Shown one piece after another: positions 18,029-26,226 of a DNA stretch of 64,000 nucleotides. Under the pieces are notes generated by a model that did not search any database, was not told the origin of the DNA, and saw only the letters and a list, made by a program, of their open reading frames with translations. The DNA is from Actinoalloteichus fjordicus (GTDB lineage Bacteria; Actinomycetota; Actinomycetes; Mycobacteriales; Pseudonocardiaceae): contig NZ_CP016076.1 in the NCBI RefSeq assembly GCF_001941625.1, forward strand, positions 3,162,001 through 3,226,000, read 5' to 3'. Position 1 is the stretch's first letter, and each line of letters opens with the position of its first letter. Made by a program: the position numbers and the translations under genes.

Positions 18029-18277
18029 TCAGGCCTTTCCTGATCCGTGCTGGCCGAATCGGTGCTTCTGGTCGGCGGCGAAGGCGTCGATCCGTTCGAA
18101 CAGCGGCGTCGCCGCCCAGGCGGCCAGCGTCCACAGTCCGAAGAAGGCCAGGTAGGTCAGCGGCAGACCCGTGAGGGGGATGTCGGCCAGCCCGGCGAAC
18201 AGCGCGAAGACCAGGGTCATGAACGCGGCTGAGACCAGGGCGGTCACGATGCGATGACGAGCGCTGGAACGGTTCAT
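18029..18277 (-). CDS. Small two-helix membrane protein
   Basis: 82 residues: a short basic N-terminus, a first hydrophobic segment (ALVSAAFMTLVFALFAGLAD), a second (LPLTYLAFFGLWTLAAWAAT), then a polar tail ending in HGSGKA. GGAGAGGAAG lies just upstream of the ATG, supporting translation. Family not recognised; it resembles the small DUF-type membrane proteins common in actinomycetes. Confidence 0.65.
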   Translation of the reverse strand: MNRSSARHRIVTALVSAAFMTLVFALFAGLADIPLTGLPLTYLAFFGLWTLAAWAATPLFERIDAFAADQKHRFGQHGSGKA

Positions 18278-18449
18278 CGTGCTTCCTCTCCTCCGAGAGA
18301 CGAGAGCCTGCTGTCTCTCGGATGTGTCGAGTCCGACTACGTCGGGACACGTCTCCCGCGATGGTAGGCGCGCAGCGATCAGGAGTCTCGCATCGAAGTC
18401 GACACGCCACGATCGGTGCAAATCCGCAACCTAGGGCCGCCGATCGGCG

Positions 18450-18833
18450 TCACCGCACCAGTGCGGTCGTCAGCCGGTCCAGCTCGGCCGCTGGATCGTC
18501 GGTCAGTCCGGCGTGGACCGCGCCGGTCTGCACGACCGTGCTGCGCGGCGCGGTCAGCCAGCGGAACCGCTGTCCGAGGCTGGTCTGACACGCGGGCACC
18601 TGTCGATCGGCGCCCGAGCACACCCGCTCGACGGCGTGCAGCGCCGCGACGACCGACTCCACGTCGACGTGGGGGTCCAGCGCCCGTAGTCGGTCGGCGT
18701 CCAGATCGACGGCGGCACCGAGGTAGTCCAGCCTGCCGCAGTACAGCAGGACCCCGGCGTTGATCGACTCGGCGCGCTCGATGCGGGGCATCACGCGCAG
18801 CGTCGCGTACTCGAACACGACCAGCTCGCTCAT
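18450..18833 (-). CDS. DUF3037 domain protein
   Basis: 127 residues matching the small DUF3037 family. It begins SELVVFEYATLRVMPRIERA and contains NAGVLLYCGRLDYLGA. Function unknown. Its ATG overlaps the stop of the HipA-like kinase gene (ATGA), so the two are made together; this pairing is common in other bacteria. It may be a partner, substrate or regulator of the kinase. Confidence 0.85.
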   Translation of the reverse strand: MSELVVFEYATLRVMPRIERAESINAGVLLYCGRLDYLGAAVDLDADRLRALDPHVDVESVVAALHAVERVCSGADRQVPACQTSLGQRFRWLTAPRSTVVQTGAVHAGLTDDPAAELDRLTTALVR

Positions 18834-19588
18834 GCCGTCCCTCCGGGAAGCCAGCTCGGTGCCGACTCGATCCGACGCAGGAAGTAGTCCACGTAGGCGG
18901 CTCGCCGATGGAACGCGTCCGAGTCGCCGTCCTCGTCGACGAGCCAGCGATCGGGCACCAGCGCCGTGATCTCGGTGAGCAGTGACTCGGTCACCTTCGG
19001 CGCCAGTTCGCGGTGGGCCGTCGCCGGGTCGGCCGCATGTCGGACGAGCACATGATCCTCCGACCGGAAGGGCCTGCCCGCCGCCGTCCCGGCCCGAGGC
19101 CAGTCGTGGTGGAACCAGAGCGCCGCCCCGTGGTCGATCAGCCAGAGTTCGCGATGCCAGCGCAGCAGGTTCGGATTGCGCCAGCTGCGGTCGACGTTGT
19201 TGATCAGGCCGTCGAACCACAGCACCCGCGCGGCCTCCTCGGCGTCCGGCGGGAACGCCTCCGGATCGAAGCCGAACGCACCCGGCAGGAAGTCCATGCC
19301 CAGGTTCAGCCCGCTGCTGGCCGCGAGCAGCTCCTGGACCTCCTCGTCCGGCTCGTGCCGGGCAATGCGCGGGTCCATCTCGACCAGCACCAGATCCGGC
19401 ACTCGAAAGCCGAGTCTGCGGGCCAGTTCGCCCGCGATGATCTCCGCCGCCAGCACCTTGGGACCCTGACCCGCCGCCCGGAACTTCACGACGTAGGTGC
19501 CCTCGTCGTCGGCCTCGACCAGGCCGGGGAGGGAGCCGCCCTCGCGGAGCGGTGTCACGTACCGCGTCCCGGTCACCGTCGGGATCAC
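18830..19588 (-). CDS. HipA-like atypical kinase
   Basis: 252 residues from the GTG at 19588. HipA-type kinase landmarks are the nucleotide-binding Lys in TYVVKFRAAGQGPKVLAAE, catalytic-loop-like LINNVDRSWRNPN, and LWLIDHGAALWFHH as the metal-binding DxG equivalent. HipA proper phosphorylates glutamyl-tRNA synthetase and is held by HipB, but no HipB-like HTH gene is present; instead a DUF3037 gene is coupled downstream. It is much shorter than HipA (~440 aa), lacking the N-terminal domain. Target unknown. Confidence 0.82.
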   Translation of the reverse strand: MIPTVTGTRYVTPLREGGSLPGLVEADDEGTYVVKFRAAGQGPKVLAAEIIAGELARRLGFRVPDLVLVEMDPRIARHEPDEEVQELLAASSGLNLGMDFLPGAFGFDPEAFPPDAEEAARVLWFDGLINNVDRSWRNPNLLRWHRELWLIDHGAALWFHHDWPRAGTAAGRPFRSEDHVLVRHAADPATAHRELAPKVTESLLTEITALVPDRWLVDEDGDSDAFHRRAAYVDYFLRRIESAPSWLPGGTA

Positions 19589-19885
19589 CCTGGCCGCCTT
19601 CCCTCGATGCCCTGCGCATCGTCGAGCACACCGTAATGCGCCCGGTTCGGGCTGGACGGGCAGGCCCGCGACGCGCGTCACCGGCTGTCCTCGGCGCGAG
19701 GCGGGCCGGGTGGCCGTGCGGCCGGCTACTGCCCGGACCGGGAGCCTGCCGCAGTCCCGGTGCTCGTCGGTGTCCGCCGCTGCCCGCGACGTTCTTCGAC
19801 GGACGATCGACGTGGCGGGCCGGTCCGTCGTGAGCTGGAGTCACTCGACGTGGTCTCGTCCGCCGATTCTGCGTAGCGTCGAGGC

Positions 19886-21304
19886 GTGAGCGATCTCCCG
19901 GTCCCTGCCGCCCCCGCGATCCCCGACGACCTGCCCGCCACCGTGGGCGCGCTGCGTGCCACCGGACACCGGCTGCGCGGCGTCAAGGCCGAACTGCGGG
20001 AGAACCTGCTGGCCGCGCTGCGGGCGGGCGTCGATCCCTGGCCGGGCATCGTGGGCTTCGACCGGACGGTGCTGCCTCAGCTGGAACGAGCGCTGCTGGC
20101 GGGACACGACGTCGTGCTGCTCGGGGAGCGCGGCCAGGGCAAGACGAGGCTGCTGCGGACCCTCGTCGGGCTCCTCGACGAATGGGCTCCGGTGATCCGC
20201 GACGCCGAACTGGGCGAGCACCCGTTCGACCCGATCACCCCCGCGAGCCTGCGTCGGGCCGCCGAGCTGGGCGAGGACCTGCCGATCGGCTGGGTGCACC
20301 GCTCCGCGCGCTACACCGAGAAGCTCGCCACCCCGGACTCCTCGGTCGGCGACCTCATCGGCGACGTCGACCCGGTCAAGGTGGCCGAGGGCCGCAGCCT
20401 CGGCGACCCGGAGACCATCCACTTCGGTCTGGTTCCCCGGGCACATCGCGGCATCGTGGCGATCAACGAACTGCCCGACCTCGCCGAGCGCATCCAGGTC
20501 GCCCTTCTCAACGTCATGGAGGAGCGCGACGTCCAGGTGCGCGGCTACACGCTGCGCCTGCCGTTGGACGTCGTGGTCGCGGCCACCGCCAACCCCGAGG
20601 ACTACACGAACCGGGGTCGGATCATCACCCCGCTCAAGGACCGGTTCGGCGCGGAGATCCGCACCCACTACCCGCTGGAGATCGCGGCGGAGACGGCGCT
20701 GGTCCGGCAGGAGGCCGAGCTGGTCGCGGAGGTCGGCGACCACCTGTTGGAGGTGCTCGCCCGGTTCGTCCGCGCGCTGCGGGAGTCCACGGCGGTGGAC
20801 CAGCGATCCGGGGTGTCGGCGCGCTTCGCGGTGGCCGCCGCCGAGACGGTCGCGGCTGCGGCGCTGCGTCGTGCCGCCCGCACGGGCGAGGCCGACGCCG
20901 TGGCCCGGCCGGTGGACCTCGACGGCGTCGTCCCCGTCCTGCGCGGCAAGATCGAGTTCGAGGCGGGGGAGGAGGGCCGAGAGGAGGAGCTGCTCGGCCA
21001 CCTGCTGCGTCGCGCCACCGCCGACACCGCCCGCCACCTGCTCGCAGGCGTCGACCTCGGGCCGCTCGCCGAGGCCGTCGCGGGCACGCCGGTGACCACG
21101 GGCGAGCGGGTCACGGCCGAGGCGTTGCTGCGTGCGCTGCCGGAGCTGCCCGCGACGGCCGAGATCGCCAAACGGCTGGGCGCCGACCCGACCGGCCCGG
21201 CGGGACCGATCGCCTCCGCCGTCGAACTGGCGCTGGAGCTGCTCTACCTGTCGCGACAGCTCGGCAAGGACACCGAGGACGAGCAGACCGTCTACGGCGC
21301 GTGA
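19886..21304 (+). CDS. MoxR/ChlI-type AAA+ ATPase
   Basis: 472 residues. Walker A is LLGERGQGKTRLLRTL (about residues 77-92). The Walker B position reads GIVAINELPDL, with Asn-Glu where Asp-Glu is usual. NVMEERDVQVRGYTLRLPL follows, as in magnesium-chelatase subunit I-like proteins. Sensor 1 is VVAATANPEDYTNRG, with an Arg finger near GRIITPLKDRFG. It should remodel a partner complex together with the VWA protein, whose GTG start overlaps this stop (GTGA). The start is the GTG at 19886. Confidence 0.9.
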   Translation: MSDLPVPAAPAIPDDLPATVGALRATGHRLRGVKAELRENLLAALRAGVDPWPGIVGFDRTVLPQLERALLAGHDVVLLGERGQGKTRLLRTLVGLLDEWAPVIRDAELGEHPFDPITPASLRRAAELGEDLPIGWVHRSARYTEKLATPDSSVGDLIGDVDPVKVAEGRSLGDPETIHFGLVPRAHRGIVAINELPDLAERIQVALLNVMEERDVQVRGYTLRLPLDVVVAATANPEDYTNRGRIITPLKDRFGAEIRTHYPLEIAAETALVRQEAELVAEVGDHLLEVLARFVRALRESTAVDQRSGVSARFAVAAAETVAAAALRRAARTGEADAVARPVDLDGVVPVLRGKIEFEAGEEGREEELLGHLLRRATADTARHLLAGVDLGPLAEAVAGTPVTTGERVTAEALLRALPELPATAEIAKRLGADPTGPAGPIASAVELALELLYLSRQLGKDTEDEQTVYGA

Positions 21305-23337
21305 CCTGGCACGGAATCGAGGACGAGATGGACGACGGCGCTGAGGGCGGCGAGCCCCGCCGGGCCGGGCGCGAGGGCCCGGAAGGGGATGTCGCGGGCT
21401 ACCGCTACGTCCGCTGGCACGGCGGACCCGACCCGCTGGCCCCGCCGATCGACCTGCGGGCGGCCCTGGCCGAGCTGGGCCGCGACGTCATGGACGGCTC
21501 GTCGACCAGGGCCGCGCTGCGCGAGCTGCTGCGGCGAGGACTGCCCGACCGCACCGGACTGGACGAGTTGACCAGACGCGTCTGGGAGCAGCGCTCCCGG
21601 CTGCAACGGCGGCATCGGGTCGACGGGACGCTGACCGAGGTCCGCGAGCTGCTCGCCCGCGCGCTGGCGGAGGAGCGGCGCGTGCTGTTCCCCGAGCCGA
21701 CCGACGACGCGCGCTTCCGCGAGATGCGGCTCGACGCCCTGCCGACCAATCCCGGCCGGGCGGTGCGGGAGCTGGGCGACTACCAGTGGCGTTCGGATCA
21801 GGCGGCCGTCGACTACGCGCGGATTCGGGAACTCCTCGGCGAACAGCTGTTGGACGCCCGGTTCGAGGGGATGCGGCAGGCGATGCGCGACGCCGGGCCG
21901 GAGCAGGTGGCCCAGGTGCGGGCGATGCTCGCCGACCTCAATGCCCTGCTCGCCGCGCACGCCGCAGGCGAGCCCGACGTGCCCGCGAGGTTCACGGCGT
22001 TCATGGCCGAGCACGGCCGGTTCTTCCCGGAACAGCCTCGCGACGTCGAGGAGCTGATCGACGTGCTGGCGGCCCGCGCGGCCGCCGCGGCCAGAACGCT
22101 CAACTCGCTGTCGCCCCAGCAGCGTGCCGAGCTGGCCGAACTGTCCAGACAGGCCTTCGGCGATCCCCGGCTGTCCGAGGCCCTCGGCGAGCTGGACGCC
22201 CGACTCCAGTCGCTGCGTCCGGGGGAGGACTGGCAGGGCAGCGGCCGGTTCCGAGGCTCTCAGCCCTTGTCACTGTCGGAGGCCGCCGAGGCGCTGACGG
22301 AGCTGGGCGAGCTCGACGAGTTGGCCGAGCAACTCGGCCAGGCCTATCCGGGTGCCCGCCTGGAGGACGTCGACCTGGCCGCGCTGGAGCGCAGGCTCGG
22401 CCCGGACGCGCGAATCGCCGTGCGCGGGCTGACCGAGCTGGAACAGGAGCTCACGCGGGGCGGCCTGCTGAGTCGCAGCGCGGACGGCAGTCTCCGGCTC
22501 ACGCCGCGCGCCCTGCGCACGCTCGGCCAGGACCTGCTGCGCGACGTCCTGGATCAGACCAGGACGCGGCGCGGGGAGCGCGACACGCGACGAGCGGGGT
22601 CGGCAGGCGAGCCGACCGGGGCGAGCAGGCCGTGGCAGTTCGGCGACACCGAGCCGTGGGACGCCGCCCGGACCGCGCGCAACGCCGCGTTGCGGCGGGC
22701 CGCCCTGCCGGGACCCGTGCTGGCGGTGGCCGACATCGAGGTCGCCGAGTCCGAGACGCGGACCCGAGCGGCGGTGGTGCTGTGCGTGGACGTCTCCTGG
22801 TCGATGGTCCAGGACGGCCGCTGGGCGCCGATGAAGCGCACGGCGCTCGCCCTGCACCACCTGGTGAGCACGCGGTTCCGGGGCGACGACCTCCACCTGG
22901 TCACCTTCGGCAGGCGGGCCGCCACCACCGACATCGCGGGCCTCACCGAGCTGGAGGCGACGATGGAGCAGGGCACCAACCTGCACCACGCCCTGCTGCT
23001 CGCAGGCCGACATCTGCGGCGGCACCCCGATGCGATGCCGGTCGTCCTGGTGGTCACCGACGGCGAGCCCACCGCGCATCTGGAACCCGACGGCGAGGCG
23101 GTGTTCGACTACCCGCCTCGGCCGGAGACGCTGCGCGCCACGCTGGCGGAGGTGGAGGCGCTGGCCAGGGCGGGCACCGCGCTCAGCGTGTTCCGGCTCG
23201 GTGACGACGAGCGGCTCACCGTGTTCGTCGACCTGCTCGCGCGCCGGGCGGGCGGCCGGGTGTTCGCCCCGGATCTCGACGGGCTGGGCGCGGCGGTGGT
23301 CGGCGACTATCTGCGCACCCGGCGGTCCCGCCGCTGA
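21301..23337 (+). CDS. VWA domain protein, partner of the MoxR-type ATPase
   Basis: 678 residues from the overlapping GTG at 21301; ATG at 21328 is an alternative. The first ~450 residues are charged and helical, with repeated Leu/Arg-rich stretches and predicted coiled coil. A von Willebrand A domain is C-terminal: a MIDAS-like VLCVDVSWSMVQ (DxSWS, close to DxSxS), EQGTNLHHALLLAG (MIDAS Thr) and VLVVTDGEPT (MIDAS Asp). The pair parallels RavA-ViaA and CoxD-CoxE, where ATPase and VWA protein jointly activate or load metal into a client. No client gene is obvious nearby. Confidence 0.88.
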   Translation: MTWHGIEDEMDDGAEGGEPRRAGREGPEGDVAGYRYVRWHGGPDPLAPPIDLRAALAELGRDVMDGSSTRAALRELLRRGLPDRTGLDELTRRVWEQRSRLQRRHRVDGTLTEVRELLARALAEERRVLFPEPTDDARFREMRLDALPTNPGRAVRELGDYQWRSDQAAVDYARIRELLGEQLLDARFEGMRQAMRDAGPEQVAQVRAMLADLNALLAAHAAGEPDVPARFTAFMAEHGRFFPEQPRDVEELIDVLAARAAAAARTLNSLSPQQRAELAELSRQAFGDPRLSEALGELDARLQSLRPGEDWQGSGRFRGSQPLSLSEAAEALTELGELDELAEQLGQAYPGARLEDVDLAALERRLGPDARIAVRGLTELEQELTRGGLLSRSADGSLRLTPRALRTLGQDLLRDVLDQTRTRRGERDTRRAGSAGEPTGASRPWQFGDTEPWDAARTARNAALRRAALPGPVLAVADIEVAESETRTRAAVVLCVDVSWSMVQDGRWAPMKRTALALHHLVSTRFRGDDLHLVTFGRRAATTDIAGLTELEATMEQGTNLHHALLLAGRHLRRHPDAMPVVLVVTDGEPTAHLEPDGEAVFDYPPRPETLRATLAEVEALARAGTALSVFRLGDDERLTVFVDLLARRAGGRVFAPDLDGLGAAVVGDYLRTRRSRR

Positions 23338-23343
23338 GGACGA

Positions 23344-23363
23344 CCCGAGACGGCGGTCTCGGG
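23344..23363 (+). terminator. Terminator after the AAA/VWA operon
   Basis: Eight-bp perfect stem CCCGAGAC / GTCTCGGG with loop GGCG, 7 bases after the stop codon. Confidence 0.6.
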
Positions 23364-23525
23364 CGACGGGCGCTGCCGGTCGTCGATCGGTCGCCTGACG
23401 GCGTGATCTCGGTTGAGTTTCTGGGCGGGCGGCGGGTCCGTGACGAGGCCTGGCCACCGCCTGGAGTGGCGTGGGTCAGGTGGCAGCTTGGCGCCTTGGT
23501 CGTCACCAGACGAGCAGGTCAGGAA

Positions 23526-23613
23526 GTATCGGCCCCGCGCATGCGGGGATGGCTCCCGGGCACTGGCAACCGACGGTGCCGTCAGCGAATCGACCCTGCG
23601 CAGGGACGGCTCG
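23526..23613 (+). CRISPR. Second relic type I-E CRISPR: one good repeat and one decayed repeat in register
   Basis: 23526-23555 matches the 15574 repeat except for one core change (CA-TGCGGGG, giving a G-T pair in the stem) and a different last triplet. Exactly 61 nt on, at 23587, a decayed copy is readable: GAATCGACCCTGCGCA joined to GGGACGGCTCG after a 4-nt loss. A weaker trace (CCGTGCGTACGCGGGAG) occurs near 23651. The preceding GCAGGTCAGGAA resembles the sequence before array 1. The flanks from 23364 to 23767 hold nothing else recognisable. Confidence 0.6.
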
Positions 23614-23767
23614 ATCGTGATCGCCCGCGGTTGGCGGGCCGCGCTGTCAACCGTGCGTACGCGGGAGTGATTCTCGGCCTGTGCGGCACGCGCCCGATTC
23701 GGGCCTCGACAAGTGTCTGAGGCTCTCCTGAACAGGATCGATGCCGACCGCGCTGGGGGCAGAACAA

Positions 23768-23934
23768 CTAGCCGAGTCGGGCGAAGGCGGCGTCGACGGC
23801 GGCAGTGAGGCGTGCCGGTTCGTTGTCCGCTGCCGCGCGTCCGGCATGGAAGCACGCGATCCCCAGCTCGGCGGCGAGCGAGGCGGTCTCGCGATCGGCG
23901 CCGCTCTCGGCCAGCAGCGCGATGATCTCGGCCT
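23768..23934 (-). pseudogene. C-terminal fragment resembling a TetR-family regulator
   Basis: About 55 residues ending SLAAELGIACFHAGRAAAD, then NEPARLTAAVDAAFARLG and a stop. This looks like the last helices of a TetR-type ligand domain. No HTH domain or N-terminus is present: the frame runs straight into the antisense of the SnoaL-like gene. I infer a deletion that removed the 5' parts of two formerly divergent genes. A very short intact gene (84 codons to 24022) is possible but less likely. Confidence 0.5.
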
Positions 23935-24316
23935 TCGTCGCGGCGATGGAGGCCAAGGACCTCTCCGCCGTCGTCGACATGATCGACCGCGACGTGGAGC
24001 TGACGGTGGCACTGTCCTTCACCGGAGAACCGGAGCCTGCGGCCCGCTTCGTCGGCGATGAGCAGGTCCTCGGCTACCTGACCGGCGTGTTCACGAACAT
24101 GGCGACCATCGACTTCGTCGACGAGCGGGTGAGCGTGACCGCCGACGGCGCCACCTCCTTCCGCCAGGCGAACGGCGACTTCACCACCGCCGACGGCAGG
24201 CCCTACCGCAACGCCTACGTCGTCCGCCTGGACGGGCACGAGGGTCGCCTACCAAGGTCGAGGAGTACGGCAACCCGATCACCTACTGCCAGACCTTCGG
24301 CGATCCGACCTGCTGA
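23922..24316 (+). pseudogene. SnoaL/NTF2-like protein gene with a -1 frameshift
   Basis: From ATG 23922 the frame encodes an NTF2-fold, SnoaL-like domain (AFVAAMEAKDLSAVVDMIDR through RPYRNAYVVRLDGHEGR). After about 24247 the family's C-terminal block continues only in another frame, as TKVEEYGNPITYCQTFGDPTC and a stop at 24314. One missing base near 24247-24252 explains this. In the original frame translation runs into unrelated Arg/Pro-rich sequence. The N-terminus is also short by a few residues. Confidence 0.72.
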
Positions 24317-24626
24317 CGCGCGCCCCCGACCCGGTCGCCACTCGGTCCCACGAGGGCCCTGCGCTGTGCCGAACAGGGAGTGACCACGACCGAGGGCGGT
24401 GGACTTCGGCGATTCACGCGGGATGACGCCGAGGACTCCTGACCACGCCCTCGGAGCAGACCGTCCGGCTGATCGTCGCGGGGCGACGGAGCGTCGAACA
24501 CCTTGCGGCACACGGCATCCTCCGGGCGGCCGGAGAGCCCGACACGACGCAGAACGAACCCCGCGCCGCTGTCGGCACCGTCCACGAGGGGACTCGGACG
24601 GCGAGCGGCTCCCCGTCGCGGTCCGC
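24317..24626. other. Gene-free stretch
   Basis: 310 bases between the broken SnoaL-like gene and the stop of the next minus-strand gene. I see no RNA, repeat or protein-like frame. Confidence 0.4.
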
Positions 24627-25442
24627 TCAGGTCGGCAGCACCGAGGCGTGGCCCGCCTCGGCCCCCACCCGTACCAGGGGCCCCTGGTACGGGTCCTGGG
24701 CGACGTGGACGACCTGATCGGAGCCTGCGGTGATCTGAACGCGATACGGCGCGTGCTCCTCGGCGATCCAGGCGGTCACGTCGCCCTGGCCCGACACCGC
24801 CGACAGCGAGGCGAACGGCGCGGTGGTGTGCACCGTGACGTCGCCCCAGTACGTCTCCAGCATGATGCGCTCGGCATCGACGTCGCTGACCTCGATGTCG
24901 CCGGTATGGGCCGCGATCAGCACCTCCCCCGCGAGGCCTTCGGCGAAGACCTCGCCGTCCGAGGTTCGGACGGTCAGCGGCGCCATCGTGTCCACGACGC
25001 TCACGCTGCCCGTGCCCGTCTCGACGTCGACCTCGACGCCGGCAGGGAGCCGGATCAGATAGTCGGTCGCGCAGAAGTCGTACATGTGCACCGGGCAGGA
25101 CTCGGTGATGCTCAGTGTCTCGTCCGACTCGGTGACCTCGGACCAGGTCTGCGGGGTCGAGGCGTCGCTGTGCCAGGTGCGGATGATCTCCGTCGTGGTC
25201 GCCTCCTCCGACGCCTCGACGCGGACGTCACCCGAGTCGATGATCATCGTCAGTCTTCGGATGTCGCCGGAGTGGCTCACGGTCGTGGTCTCACTGGTCT
25301 GGGTGAGCACCGCGAGTCCGTACATGCCGCCGGAGACCACCATCATCAGCGCGACGAACGACCCGCCGATCAGCCAGGCGGGCCGGGCCAACCAGGCCAG
25401 GTCGGGTCTCGGCCGCGCCCGTCGGCTCGTCACGTCGCTCAT
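24627..25442 (-). CDS. Membrane-anchored protein with DUF4097-like beta-repeat ectodomain
   Basis: 271 residues. A basic, Pro-rich cytoplasmic N-terminus precedes one membrane helix (WLIGGSFVALMMVVSGGMYG). The exported part is made of short beta-repeats of the DUF4097 adhesin-like kind (SGDVRVEASEEATTTEIIRT, TGDIEVSDVDAERIMLETYW, GDVTVHTTAPFASLSAVSGQ). Two Cys (ESCPVHMYDFCATDY) could form a disulfide. It lies 117 bases downstream of the response regulator gene on the same strand, so it may be a target or accessory of that system. ATG at 25442 follows GAGCGAGGG. Confidence 0.75.
   Translation of the reverse strand: MSDVTSRRARPRPDLAWLARPAWLIGGSFVALMMVVSGGMYGLAVLTQTSETTTVSHSGDIRRLTMIIDSGDVRVEASEEATTTEIIRTWHSDASTPQTWSEVTESDETLSITESCPVHMYDFCATDYLIRLPAGVEVDVETGTGSVSVVDTMAPLTVRTSDGEVFAEGLAGEVLIAAHTGDIEVSDVDAERIMLETYWGDVTVHTTAPFASLSAVSGQGDVTAWIAEEHAPYRVQITAGSDQVVHVAQDPYQGPLVRVGAEAGHASVLPT
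24667..24694. repeat. 28-bp perfect palindrome inside the 3' end of the membrane protein gene
   Basis: ACCCGTACCAGGGG (24667-24680) is followed directly by its exact reverse complement (24681-24694) with no spacer. It lies inside the coding sequence, over residues DPYQGPLVRV. Confidence 0.85.
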
Positions 25443-25559
25443 CCCTCGCTCCTGATCGTGTGTGGTCGTCGTCGACCATCCCGCCCGGCCGTGCCTCGAT
25501 GACGGCCCGACTCCGGCGTCGCGGGCCGGCTCGGCATGCCGCACGGGCGGCCCGCGACG

Positions 25560-26222
25560 TCACCCCTCGGGGACGCCGTGGTTGCGGAGGTACTCCAAAA
25601 CAGCCCGGACGCGCCGATGTTCATGGTCCTGGTGACCGAGGTCGAGCCGCGTGAAGATGCCGTTGATGTGCTTCTCGATCGCGCGTTCGGTGATCATCAG
25701 GCGTTCGGCGATGCCTGCGTTGTTCAGGCCCTGGGCCATCAGGCCCAGCACCTCCAGTTCGCGCGGACTCAGCCTGCCCAGCCTGGCGTCGTCCCGATTG
25801 CGCGTGAGCAGCTGCGCGATGACCTCCTGGTCGAAGGCGGTGCCGCCCGCGACCACCCGGCGCAGCGCGGCGAGGAAGTCGTCCAGGTCGACAACCCGGT
25901 CCTTGAGCAGATAGCCGACTCGGGTCGCGCCGCCGGTGATCAGCTCCGCCGCGTACCGGCCGACCACGTACTGTGAGAGCACCACCACCGCGATGTCGGG
26001 ATGCCGACGACGAATCTCCACGGCGGCATGAATCCCCTCCTCGGAGAAGCCGGGCGGCATCCGTACGTCCACCAGACACAACTCCGGGCGGAGGTCTTCG
26101 ACGCTGCGGAGCAGCGCGTCCGCGTCACCGACGTCCGCCACGACGTCGATCCCCTCGTCCCGCAGTAGACGCAGCAACCCGGTACGCAGCAGCACCGAGT
26201 CCTCGGCGATCACCACGCGCAT
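25560..26222 (-). CDS. NarL/LuxR-family response regulator
   Basis: 220 residues. The receiver domain has acidic residues in VVIAEDSVLLR and the phospho-acceptor Asp in LVDVRMPP. Lys lies in YLLKDR. The C-terminal LuxR-type HTH is SPRELEVLGLMAQGLNNAGI. It is phosphorylated by the sensor kinase encoded 4 bases upstream and then binds DNA. The triple inverted repeat ahead of the kinase gene is a candidate autoregulatory site. Confidence 0.95.
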   Translation of the reverse strand: MRVVIAEDSVLLRTGLLRLLRDEGIDVVADVGDADALLRSVEDLRPELCLVDVRMPPGFSEEGIHAAVEIRRRHPDIAVVVLSQYVVGRYAAELITGGATRVGYLLKDRVVDLDDFLAALRRVVAGGTAFDQEVIAQLLTRNRDDARLGRLSPRELEVLGLMAQGLNNAGIAERLMITERAIEKHINGIFTRLDLGHQDHEHRRVRAVLEYLRNHGVPEG

Positions 26223-26226
26223 CGTC

